Assembly: GCF_000003815.2 (NCBI RefSeq)
Contig: NC_049993.1
Span: forward strand, 10,974,623 to 11,038,622
DNA: 64,000 bases
Direction of reading: 5' to 3'
DNA from: Branchiostoma floridae
Lineage: Eukaryota; Chordata; Leptocardii; Amphioxiformes; Branchiostomatidae
In this document: positions 23,673 to 33,797 of the stretch, one piece after another
Position numbering within the stretch: the first letter of the stretch is position 1
How the letters are laid out: the number at the start of each line of letters is the position of its first letter
Notes under the pieces: generated by a model
Seen by the model: only the letters and a program-made list of their open reading frames with translations
Databases searched by the model: none
Told to the model about the DNA's origin: nothing
Program-made: the position numbers and the translations under genes

Positions 23673-25168
23673 CTACACCTCCTCTGCTTTCTTTTTGCAA
23701 CGGAACACCTTCACTCTATTTTCCTCGTCCCAGAGAACTTGTTCCACGTCAAACTTTTTGCTGAGGATGTTCTCGTAAAACTCTCCGTCCGTGTCAAACC
23801 TGAACTTGTTGGCGAGTATGAGGGTAGTCTGCGGGCCGCACACGTGCATGAGGGTCCGCATCAGCTCGGGGAACGTGCGCTTGATGTAGACGATGTCCGC
23901 CCCGAGGACGTAGTCGTACTGCGGGATGAAGCCGTCCAGGTCGTCGCTGCCCCACTCCAGGCGGCGGNNNNNNNNNNNNNNNNNNNNNNNNNNNNNNNNN
24001 NNNNNNNNNNNNNNNNNNNNNNNNNNNNNNNNNNNNNNNNNNNNNNNNNNNNNNNNNNNNNNNNNNNACTTTTCCAACCGGGGCGCGACTGGGCAGCTTT
24101 CGGGAACGAAAAGTATGCCATAAAAGACACTAAGCTACACAAGATATAAAGACAATAGTCGAGGGCATTATTTGTGTATATTTCTCGTTTAAATTTCCAC
24201 AAACAGCCCGGCCGGTCCCCGGTTTGGGAATGTGACGTTAGCTTGAGGAGGATACCAGCATTACCTAGGTGAGTGCCAATTAAAAAATGGTTAACATCAT
24301 GCTAAATGTATACCTGTAATGAAAATGCACTGTCTGAAATTATGTTGATTTTTTTTCAGCTGAAGAAAGTCGCTGAAGGAAAATGTCAAGCACCAACGGA
24401 GCATCTACGAAACGAAGCAGAGATAAAGCTAGTAAGGTTGCTGACCCATCAGGCTTGCCACGATGCTGACCAGTCCCGTTCCCGAGCCCAGCTCGAGCAC
24501 CACCTTATCCTCCAGGTCCAGCCCGGACTGCTCCAGATACCTGCTCATCGTCTCACCCTGCAGAGGCAAAACAATGTGTTCACCCTACTAGCCCCACTCA
24601 CAGTTGACATCTAGCGAGGATAAGGAAAACTGCATGCAAAAACACGACGAGCATGCCAGGCATACCGCAGATGACCTACACGTCGTGTGCGATACAAAAT
24701 TTAACGTTGCAAGGCAGATGTTGTTGTTTCGCGAGATTTGATTCGGCCGTAAAATATCATATCCTCCCTCAAACAGTACGGGAGTGTGGGTGGTGTAAAG
24801 AGAGTTACTAAGTGTTATTACATACGTTAAAGACTTTCCCCTTTGGGAGATATCGAAAGTGAACACGATTTCCCTTATTCTAAGATGTTGCTGTTTCGCG
24901 AGATTTGATTCATTCGTAAAATATTACATCCTCCCTCAATCATATGTGATACAGTCAGTGGCCAGAAAAAAAAGGAACTGTCAACTAATAGGTGTAGTAC
25001 ATGATCCATTGAATATGAAGAGCCTGATGAATCGTGAACAAATCTCACCGACTCCCAGACAGTTGCGCCCTCCCCGCAAGCCGCCAGCTCCTCCCAGATT
25101 TCCACCTGGTTACCACAGAACGTGTACGTCTCCTTGGGAACTTTATACAGGCGTTTTCTGTCCGACAT
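23673..25168 (-). CDS. METTL21-family protein-lysine methyltransferase (interrupted by gap)
   Basis: A seven-beta-strand, SAM-dependent methyltransferase of the METTL21 group, whose members methylate lysines on chaperones or eEF1A in the cytosol. Visible exons on minus: 25168-25049 (40 codons, containing YTFCGNQVEIWEELAACGEG and ATVWES), 24557-24446 (GETMSRYLEQSG, then motif I VVLELGSGTGLVSIVASLM) and the last exon, from within the gap to TAG at 23673. The last exon carries LEWG, YDYVLGADIVYI (post-motif II) and TFPELMRTLMHVCGP. Phases agree between the first two exons. The donor after 24446 is GTCAGC, unusual but required by homology. The piece lost in the 100-N gap should contain the VTxTD region. 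Residues such as ILANKF resemble EEF1AKMT3 slightly more than METTL21A, but the subfamily is unsettled. The start could extend to ATG 25210, but a likely acceptor (ATCATAG) lies between. Confidence 0.88.
23968..24067. other. Assembly gap (100 N, size probably arbitrary)
   Basis: Exactly 100 N, the conventional placeholder for a gap of unknown length. It interrupts the METTL21-like gene. Confidence 0.99.
24716..24772. repeat. Intronic local duplication, copy 1
   Basis: 57 bp starting AGATGTTGTTGTTTCGCG, repeated at 24883-24939 (period 167 bp) with about six differences. It lies in the METTL21-like intron. Confidence 0.85.
24883..24939. repeat. Intronic local duplication, copy 2
   Basis: Second copy of the 57-bp repeat, starting AGATGTTGCTGTTTCGCG. 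Confidence 0.85.
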
Positions 25169-26147
25169 TTTGTCCTTGGAGATGACCCCTATGATAACAA
25201 ATAAAGACATTGGGATTGAAGTTCATTGTTGGTATTATGTTGAGGAGAACTAGGGAAAAGGTCTTTGCAAAGAAGTCCAATACAAGTACGCATGCGAATG
25301 TCATAATCTATCGCAGGATCTATCATAGACGTATGTAGTGAAGGATGAATGTAAGATACTGTCACATTTTTGACAAAGCTAGGAGTCAAAGCACTTCAGA
25401 GTAGGGAAGGTAGGGGGCATAGGTCATATCGTTAGTGTAGGATAGACGGTATGATAACAATGCAAAATAAATACAATAGCCTCTATACTGCATGCATAAG
25501 TACGAGCATATATGTTTCAATTGCAACGCTAACAACGTCATCCATTAAAGTTTACCGTCCCTAGCTGCATTAACTGCTCGGGTTTCACTACCCCCCTCCC
25601 CAACAACCCAAGTTTTCCTCACCACAATGCTTTCATCTTACCACCACATGGACACATTAAAAAGGCATAAGTATCAAACGGAGGAAGATGTGTCTATGTG
25701 TCCACTTGAATCATTCTTACCTCAGCAACACGTTATGTCTGTACAGTTGATATCAGCTGAGACTAGATGTCTCTCTCTTCGCTCAGCCCAGAGAGTGCTA
25801 AAAATAAAACTGGAATTCCCCTCCACAAATAAGGTGCAACGGGTTGGCAGAGCTTCGCTAGGCAGCTGTCGCCTTCTATTCTCAGGACCTTGAAGCCTTA
25901 GCATGGTGCGCTCTAGCCAGGTTTCTTACTGTCTTAGGGATTGGTCACAGTCAAAGTACGATTGGGCGCATTCTCATTCTTGCAATAATCATGCATGCAC
26001 ATTAGGTTCCGTGTAGGCTTTTATTACAGGCTGTCTCAGCCTGCTTGACAATCCTCCGTATAGAAATCGTACGACGGCCCACGACGAGAGTGACCGAGTC
26101 GTACGAAATATGAGTGCACTGCTAAAATGGGATACGTAGTAAAGGCA
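25169..26147. other. 5' flank of METTL21-like gene; intergenic
   Basis: Should contain its promoter and perhaps a noncoding first exon ending before the acceptor at about 25184. No other gene recognised. Confidence 0.5.
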
Positions 26148-26215
26148 AAATAGTATCCTATTTGTCCTGAATTAGTCCTCGGCCCCTCCGTTATGAAGTG
26201 ATGCGGAAATCGTCT
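26148..26215. repeat. 68-bp repeat, copy A
   Basis: Identical to 26423-26490. Starts AAATAGTATCCTATTTG and ends GCGGAAATCGTCT. The flanks of the two copies are unrelated on the right side. Confidence 0.95.
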
Positions 26216-26341
26216 GGAGCCTAAAGTCACCTATGCGCTGAGACGACCGCATTAAGCGGGCGTCCAAAAACCGCGCAAAGCAGAAAACTTGTCGAGGGCT
26301 GGGCGGGTGGGTCGCTTCAGGCTCCAGACGTAGCCGGAGGG

Positions 26342-26428
26342 CCACAGGAGGACTGACAGTTTGACATCTCTTAGTATTGTGGGGTCAAAGGGCAACTTTC
26401 GGGACCAATGACTAATCAGGTTAAATAG
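26342..26428. repeat. 87-bp direct repeat, copy 1
   Basis: Identical over 87 bp to 29150-29236 (starts CCACAGGAGGACTGACAG, ends CAGGTTAAATAG). Weak similarity (GTAG-CG-AGG) continues about 15 bp to the left. On the right it fuses, through a shared AAATAG, to copy B of the 68-bp repeat. Confidence 0.95.
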
Positions 26429-26490
26429 TATCCTATTTGTCCTGAATTAGTCCTCGGCCCCTCCGTTATGAAGTGATGCGGAAATCGTCT
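26423..26490. repeat. 68-bp repeat, copy B
   Basis: Identical to 26148-26215. It overlaps the end of the 87-bp repeat by six bases (AAATAG). Confidence 0.95.
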
Positions 26491-26752
26491 TCCGCCTTTG
26501 CCCTCTCTGACTTTGGAGCCTTTCCTCTCCTGTCCCCTAATACCTCCCTACAAAGATACTTCCTTAAGGTACCTTCTCGCTCCTTTCCTCTCCCTGTCTA
26601 CTCTTTCAAATCACTCCCTGTCTTTATCCCTCTCTCATCTTCCCATCCTTATCTTCGCTCTATCACCTTTCCTCTCCCCTTACTCATATGATTCCTTTCT
26701 TACTCCTCTCGACTTGTCCCCCTCACTCATCTTGCTCTTCTTTGAACTTTTA
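26491..26752. repeat. Pyrimidine-rich tract
   Basis: About 260 bp very rich in C and T on the plus strand (CTTTCCTCTCCC-type sequence). The serine/leucine/proline-rich open frames over it reflect this composition and are not genes. Confidence 0.75.
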
Positions 26753-27043
26753 TCACTAACGTTACATAAACCACACATTCCTAAGTATTCACACTCGTTT
26801 TCCCAACACTGATCATACCCACTCCAAATTTACACAGCGATTCAAACATGAAGGAAAAACAGACATAACTGAACCATGCTCTGTACTGCATCTGGTAAGT
26901 CATCACTGTGCGACACAAAAATCATTTATACACAGACGCACATCAGGCTGCTCACTTCTGTCCTCAATGCCCGTTTCCCGCGCACACCCTTTAGCCAGGC
27001 CTCAGTCCGGCGACGATACTTACGCACTTCCGCCTAGCAAATC
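26753..27043. other. Unassigned DNA left of the hairpin array
   Basis: No gene. A poorly conserved hairpin-like stretch near 26960-27000 (CCCGTTTCCCGCGCACACCC) may be an eroded unit of the array that follows. Confidence 0.4.
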
Positions 27044-27444
27044 ATCCAGCCTCCCGCGGAAACCCATCGCACTGGATTTAGTTACAAAATGTCATGGAAG
27101 AACGTACATGACTTCCCGAATCATTCAGCCTTCCGCGGAACCCCTTCGCGCTGAATGATGTCACAGCAAATCACGAAAGAAAATAAACGAGCACAATTTC
27201 TCGGATCGTCCAGCCTTCCGCGGAAACCCTTCGCGCTGGATAACGTCACACCATGCTGAAAATACGCCTGCACACTTCTCGGGTCATTCAGCTTACTGCG
27301 GAACCCCGTCGCACTGAATGATATCTTGCTGTGCTATAAAAAAGGCGTCAAACCAAAGACGTTCTTGGTCAGACCAATCTCAAAACAGGGTTACTCGATT
27401 AGTTCCTAACCATCCAGCATCCCGCGGCACCCCATCGCACTGGA
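27044..27444. repeat. Array of five hairpin units with covarying stems
   Basis: Five units with a conserved core (CGCGGAA-CCC-TCGC or close) between complementary arms: 27044-27077 (ATCCAG/CTGGAT), 27120-27159 (ATCATTCAGC/GCTGAATGAT, 10 bp perfect), 27208-27241 (TCCAGC/GCTGGA plus a G-T pair), 27283-27322 (TCATTCAG/CTGAATGA plus a G-T pair) and 27413-27444 (TCCAG/CTGGA). The core-to-core spacing is 79, 85, 78 and 126 bp. Where one arm changes C to T, the other changes G to A, so pairing is kept. Units 2 and 3 also contain the inner palindrome TTCCGCGGAA. The linkers share weak similarity (GTCAC after the arm, TCTCGG before it). No known RNA family recognised. Confidence 0.8.
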
Positions 27445-28978
27445 AAACGACATGTCAAAATCCATCAAGAAAAAAAAAAAAAGGGGAAAAAATGACTTAC
27501 AGTCCGTTCCTTGAGCTGTCGGCGGGGTTAGCTGAACTGACCGGCAGGGGCTGGGCGGTGTCGGGGACCGGAGCGCCAGTCGACCCTGATCCTCTGGCCG
27601 CTGTCCCTTGTAGCACTGTGCCCTGAAGCCGCCTCCTCAGGTTCCCTGGTATTTATTATCTCACAACTTTATTCAGTACAAAGAAAACATGGTTCACAAC
27701 ATAAAACATCACAGCCTAACAGGTTCCCTGGCGCGTCTTGACCCCTCTCTGCTGCTAAAACTTGTGCAGGCCACCAACGGGTCCTATCGGGCCGCACATC
27801 TGGCGAGGTTGATGATGGCGTGTCCCGGAGCTGGGTGGTGGTGTGTCCCTCGCATCCCTGTTGTTGGAGGGGGAGAGCGTCAGACCTGTATGAACAACAC
27901 GTGAACCATGAGATAGTGGGGAGGGACGGGCGCCCGGCAACAGGTCCGGTCCCAGACAGACAAGTCTAAAACAAACGCATCTTCCACACCGCCCAGCCCC
28001 CCCACATGCGAGCGAGCCGCGTTACGTGGCGTAAGGCTGGGTCACGCGCGCCCACAACATCCAAACGCGCCTTACAGATACACACTCATACACATGCAAA
28101 TCAAACTCCAAACTAATGCAAAATATTAGCGGAAACCCCATACACAGCCTCGACGTTCAATCTAGGAAAGCAAAAGAAAATTCTACCTTGCCAAAACAGA
28201 AATGACACCCAAATCGTACCGACTGCAGCCTTCGAAGCTCAGAGGGGTTGGCTGAACGCTACGACAAGCTCTCTCAGCGGGGTGACGTCTGATCCTGAAA
28301 ACAAAGAACCAGGAGGGGGGGGGGTCGCCATCTTGCCTCCTGGAACATGCCATCGTCGTTCTCTGTTCCTGCCTGAAATATTCACGAAAATCAAAAAATG
28401 ACATCAAAATCTGGAAACTCTCGTTCTGCTCCACACCTCAGCAATAAAAGCCAACACCCACAGCTTTCCTTCGCGGAGGATCACTATGGATACAAAAACA
28501 TAACCAGGACAAAAGAAATTCGAGAGAACCACCATCTGCCATGTGGGCACCAACTATCTGCTTGGAGTAGCTGTCGGACCCTGCTAAAACATTCACAAAG
28601 GCACGAAAACACACAAGAATCAATCAGCTTCACACAGAACAAAACGCCAGCCTGAACGAAAAAGGCGTCCTAAACTCGTCCCGGCCTAAGAAGGAAGAAA
28701 GGCTTGAAACTGTAACGAAAATGGCGTAAAGCAGTCACCCCTGCACTCCGGAACATTCCTCCCTCAAAAAATCAAGTATTCATATGCAAAAAACAACAGA
28801 CAACGCAAGGATTAAAATGATATAGCTGGCAGCCGGAATTCCAAGCCGTGCTAGAAAGGAAACACAAAAGCGAGAACCATAATCAGTAAAGGCCGCTCCG
28901 AACCTCTAACGAAGCACACACAGGAGTAAAGAGACGAGAGAAACACAAGAAAAAGTACCAACCGACCGCGGAACCAAA
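27445..28978. other. Repeat-bounded interval, interior
   Basis: GC-richer than the surroundings and CpG-rich, with no convincing gene. Two stretches, about 27500-27535 and 28210-28250, are weakly similar (GAGCT-GCGGGGTTAGCTGAAC against GAAGCTCAGAGGGGTTGGCTGAAC). An isolated ATCTGCTTGGAG element end lies at 28556-28567. A partial array core (GCGGAAACCCCAT) lies near 28130. A run of nine or more G is at 28315-28324. Confidence 0.4.
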
Positions 28979-29266
28979 TCAAACCTTCCGTGGAAAGAAC
29001 GTGTCCTCCCGAGGGTAATCAAAACGTGACCGCCAAGGCCTCGAGCCGTAGCGTGCTTCCCTGCGGCGTCGAAAAACCAACATCACCGCTGGGCAGGTTT
29101 TCTGCTTTGCGTGGTGAGCAGAAGTGGAGGGGTCCGCCGTAGACGAGGACCACAGGAGGACTGACAGTTTGACATCTCTTAGTATTGTGGGGTCAAAGGG
29201 CAACTTTCGGGACCAATGACTAATCAGGTTAAATAGAAGAACAGCTAGAATCATCGCGACTAACAC
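28979..29266 (-). CDS. Doubtful open frame inside the repeat
   Basis: A 95-codon minus-strand frame starting MLVAMILAVLLFNLISHW, superficially a signal peptide, then a basic tail. Its first half is the 87-bp repeat. The other copy of the repeat keeps the frame but runs into unrelated residues. As the two copies are identical in DNA they give no evidence of selection on protein. No splice or family support. Confidence 0.12.
   Translation of the reverse strand: MLVAMILAVLLFNLISHWSRKLPFDPTILRDVKLSVLLWSSSTADPSTSAHHAKQKTCPAVMLVFRRRREARYGSRPWRSRFDYPREDTFFPRKV
29150..29236. repeat. 87-bp direct repeat, copy 2
   Basis: Identical to 26342-26428. The two copies bound a 2.7-kb interval that contains the hairpin array. 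Confidence 0.95.
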
Positions 29267-30890
29267 GTACGAATATGCATATGTCTAAAGTTGTAATGTC
29301 AAAATTGAAAGTCCATTGACTCAATAAGATAACACTCTCCAAACTTTGATTACTACATCGATATCATAGAAAGTGTCTGCAATCTTTTTCGTCGGTCGTT
29401 TTGATCGTGTATCTGCTTGCTATTCAAAAGTTGCTTGACACAGAGGTAGGGAGATAGAGATAGAGACCTGAGCGTCCCTGACATTTCCCAATCACTGATA
29501 CAATGCATTAAAACGTTGTTGTGTGTCGGTTCCAATAAAGTTCCTAAAAGGGGAACATGCGGCTCCATTGTCTTTTCTGAAGATCTGGCGTAATTGTGAG
29601 CGGTTGGCTTGAGGTTGTCCTTCTCCACATACTCTACAATGCACTAAACGATTATATGTTATGGGTTACTCATTAGCTCTATTCTTACAGCCTGGTGGGG
29701 GGACACTCTTCGTAGCTGTATGTTCCTCTGTTCCTAAAATGTAGTCTAAACTCAAAATATGTAGTTGTGATTGTCAATACGTGAGATGAACTGCAGAGAG
29801 TTGACGATCTCTATGTACTTTTTACCTTTATGAAGGTAACGGTGACTGACATTGTTGTGCTGTAAAGGAGGAAGGTTGCTAACAGTAACGTGTTCTCATA
29901 AAAACAGGCGATCCTATGTCAACAATCGTAGTAGGCCGTCGACGTGTGATTCTGATATCGTGCGATTTTCAACCACGCTGTATAACAGAACCAACCGCTG
30001 ACAAAGATCTGAGACTGCCGTTTTCTGCAAGATTTTCAGCCGGGTTTGTACGACACTTGCACGACAATTGCAAGATCACCTTCAATCTGCGGTCTTACTT
30101 TTAATGTGGCCAGACTCTTAGTCACGTATGGTACACTTCCCTATCGACTCGACGCTAGCAGGCAAAGGTCATACATTTGGACGTTCCTGCTTTCTAGTCA
30201 GACTTTTTCTGCATAGGAAATTTCCAGAGACTATTTTTGTCTAATAATAATCTACACCTGAAGTCGGTTGGCGGTTTTCTTGTTGCCTTGGTTCGGGGGG
30301 ACAAAAAAAAACGCGCGTCTTCTGTTTCTGAGCCGAGCGGAAATATTGCGGAAACAAACAGGTATGTGAAGGGATCAACACGGAAACAAATAGGATCACG
30401 TTATGTCTTTTGATTCTTACTAAATGGTCCAAATTATGTTTAGCGTAGCAATACACTAATCTAGTTTCCAACATAGTACAGACTAACTACGCAGGCTAAA
30501 AAGTAGTCAAATTTAGACAACTAGGAGTCTAGCCACCATATGGTATCACTAGTTCAGTTCCCAGACGGGTAAAATGTTGATCTATTCGCAGGCTCACTCT
30601 CCTGGCCGAATTCTACTATTGATAACCCCTCAGGAAGGTCTGGTAGAGGCTAACAGTAATCATCGGCTTACAAAAGTCGAGAACAGCTTGTTCAGTTAGA
30701 CAAAGTTAGTAAGACTGGTGTAGCCAAGCATTACGGCTTCCCTAGTTAATTCTGTCCACCCGTAGAATGACAATATGTACAAAACACTTCACGGGTAACT
30801 CTTTTTGATAATCACTACCACCCGCCATGCTAGGGTAAAACCCTAACTCCCTGAGCGTTATACCCCGCGAGGCTTCGCTCAGTTTTCTAT
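29237..30890. other. Intergenic DNA
   Basis: No gene or RNA recognised. Confidence 0.55.
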
Positions 30891-31143
30891 AGATGCAGAT
30901 GCAGATATTAATATTAATCTCCAAGCAGATCCTACGATGCCATAAGATAGTATCAAAGCTGGCCAGGGAGTATAGCCGGCTAAGGGAGTCAAATGGGCAC
31001 CTACGGTAAGTTTGATACTATACATTACGCACCGGGGATCTGGTTGGAGATTAACGTTAGATGTAGAAGTAGATGCAGAAGTATATGCAGATGTAGATGT
31101 AGGATGCAGATGTAGAGTGATGTAGATATATTGGATGTAGATG
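30891..31143. repeat. Hexanucleotide (GATGCA/GATGTA) repeat split by a MITE
   Basis: AGATGCAGATGCAGAT at 30891-30906 and a longer run of GATGTA/GATGCA units at 31060-31143 flank the fold-back element at 30918-31050. The simplest reading is one microsatellite interrupted by the insertion. Confidence 0.75.
30918..31050. mobile_element. MITE with TTAA target-site duplication
   Basis: 133 bp between two TTAA copies (30914-30917 and 31051-31054). The ends TCTCCAAGCAGATCC and GGATCTGGTTGGAGA are inverted complements. Inner parts (ATAAGATAGTATCAAA against TTTGATACTATA) also pair. It shares ends and inner motifs with the element at 11055-11225. The TTAA duplication is the piggyBac-type target, but the family assignment is inference. 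Confidence 0.85.
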
Positions 31144-33797
31144 TTTATAGACGATCTTGTTTACACTGTCCTAATGAGTTGAGTATGGCATTTCGTTGGC
31201 GTTGATGAATGTTGTGGGGAATAAATCATCTTTTTTACTTATTTCGGTCTCAAACTTTACCTAAGCCCAAGACTTGAATGTACGCACGCGTTTGAACGGT
31301 CCTAGCTCACATTAAAGGCCCAAATTATAAATAAGACTGGTAAGAGTTGTCAAGTTTTAGTTTTTACAGAATGAGTACATACCCTCTTCTACAGAAAAAA
31401 TATTACAGTATATCAAATCAAGACAGTTAAAAATGATAAAACAAAAGACCGCCTTGGTCAACCTTTACTTACCAATAAATGTCCACAGTGAGCCGTTCAC
31501 GAGTACTGATACACTAGGCTGATATGGGGGGAACTTCACTCGTTTTCTTGATTCTTGTCAATCAACATCAACACGTCATTTCCACATACCCATCTTTTGC
31601 TCGTCTTACTCCGTAAGACTCGGCTCTACGCACCACGTGCAAGAGGATGAGTGAGTGAACTCCGTAAGAATGGGGGTATTCTTTTGGCCGTGTCTGTATG
31701 CGTGCTTGTGTGTGATTGTCTACCTGTCTGTTCATAACCTCAGAACCGCCGAATACAACTAGTAATTTAGCTCGTCAGTCTGCTAAACAAAGGTATGCGC
31801 TCCATCATGTTACATGTTATATAGCATGGAAACTTATCTTGTAGTAGAGAAAACCAGTTAAATTTTCAATAGGACAGGCCCATCATAGCATTGACGATTT
31901 ATAAGGTCACAAAAAAGCGGAGCACTCTTCAAAACAACCCATGTTAAAGTTTAGCGACGATATGTACATGTGTTCGTGGAACTCTTGTTTGCTTTTGATA
32001 TCAAGACACAGGAATCCGAAAAACATACTTTGGGGGGCTTTAAAAAGGACAACAAAGCAACAGAGGGATTCGGAAGGCCCATGTTAAAAACAGAGACAAA
32101 AACTGGAGAGAATTTGTTTGCCTCAATCCCATCTCTGTTTGACGAGAAAACAAACACTGCTACAGGTACAACTTACCCCGCTGCCCGTTACTAGGGGCAA
32201 GGTATGCATGAATCAACAACGTGTTGGATTTCCATAAAGGACTTTCAATCTCTTTCGTGTAACAAGTAATTTTTTAGACATTTGCTTCCGCGTTTGCAAT
32301 GTTACATGTTTCTGTTGGCTCGCAACGGCTAGAAAACTAAAATATGTTTTTATACCAAACATCAATAACAATGTGCCTAACGTAAATAAATGTGCTTCTG
32401 TACGGCCGCGGCCAGCAAAATGTTCACTCTAGTTGAACATTCTCAATAGCCATTACCTCCACGACTTTTGTGTCATTTTTTGTGGTTTAGAAGCAGTAGT
32501 CAAGAAAACTTTATGTGTGTAAACAACAAAGACATCAAATAAAGGGTACAGCGTATGGCGACAACAGCTGTTAAAGATTAATCTACAAATAACACTTATA
32601 ACTGAGTAACTCTACTGCCCAAGCGTTTTAGTCGATTCCAGTTCAACTCATCGGAGTGGACTCTGTTAACACACGGGGCCGCGAAGTGACTTTACCTTTG
32701 ACTTTGACGCCCAGCTGTATAACGACTCTACTATGCTACGTGTAAAGCAACATTTGGTTCGCAACACGCGACGTACACTTTGGCAAAAGTACATTGTGTC
32801 AACAACATATGTATACCTTCATGTGCATTTGGTATGCGGTATCTTTTGAAACCTGCCCATCCTCACGCTGGACAACTTGACCAAGCCTGACTAAAATCGC
32901 GCCCCTAGCGGCCGGCCTTACAGTTGCCACCACCTAGGTGATCAGCCAGCCAGCGAGAGATTGTGTAAACACAGGTTGGACTTGACCCATCTTTCAAGTT
33001 AAGACCACAGCATATAAATTTTATGTGTGACATCCTCTACAGACAGCAAAAATAGTGAGATAGGGAACAAAAAAACATGGGAACAAACAAGATGGCTTAA
33101 TTTTCAAAATAGACACCATAAAATTTGCAACAAGAATGTGACAAATGCTATCACAGCCAACAAAGCATCCATTCTTGTATTCAAGAAGTGAACTAGTGTA
33201 GCAAAATTGGCACTAGTGTGGTATACTGGCATCACCTTCGAAGTTGGTAATTACACTCATAGTGGTGCCACTTTTGCAACTATCGAAATAGTTCAGTTCA
33301 GTCAATCTACAACTGCAGTCATGGCTCCTTCACTTGTGTGACTGCTACCAATACAATTAGGCTACAACACAACATATTTTCCAATTTTGCTACTTTCTCG
33401 TTATTATGACCATCCCAGAAGAATTTTTTCTGAAATCGGACGAAAATTGATGAGCGAGCTGAAGTTACCCATAAAATTTACTTGCCATGGCTCAACTCAA
33501 GTCAAGTCGGGTAAAAGGTACTTGAAAAGCTTACACAGTCCTGAGTCAACTCCGAAAAGTATAACTATGTGGTTATAACACAAAAATGTTTCTTCATTCC
33601 CACGTGTACGTTTGAAGTAGATATTGTATAGACCTGGCACTGGCAAAAATATATATACAAGTTGGTCGTGATATCAACATGGGTGTAGGCTTGTACATGA
33701 GTACAAATTAAAGTACTTGTAATCCGAAATCTGCCTTACCCATTACCTATGTTATAATGTCCTCCTCCAATTTCCGTTTCTTTGACTTTGTAGGATC
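31144..33797. other. Intergenic DNA and 5' flank of the NXPE gene
   Basis: No gene established. One exon-like segment at 32012-32165 is listed separately. A TTTGACTTTGTAG acceptor ends at 33793, so a noncoding first exon of the NXPE gene may lie here. Confidence 0.5.
32012..32165 (+). CDS. Isolated exon-like segment
   Basis: A 51-codon open stretch on plus bounded by a possible acceptor (ATCAAGACACAG) and a donor (CTACAG/GTACAAC). It is rich in K, E, T and G (FKKDNKATEGFGRP), unlike the surrounding noncoding DNA. No family or partner exons recognised; it may be an internal exon of an unseen gene or chance. Confidence 0.2.

Noticed and set aside
23673-24077. 134-codon frame running through the 100-N gap
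   Set aside because: Only the part left of the gap is supported; continuation through the Ns is meaningless.
26498-26812. Leucine/serine/proline-rich 104-codon frame resembling a membrane protein
   Set aside because: Produced by a pyrimidine-rich tract; no start context, splice sites or family.
27044-27444. CRISPR array
   Set aside because: Units are diverged hairpins with linkers that are also partly similar, in animal nuclear DNA; repeats are not identical and there are no cas genes.
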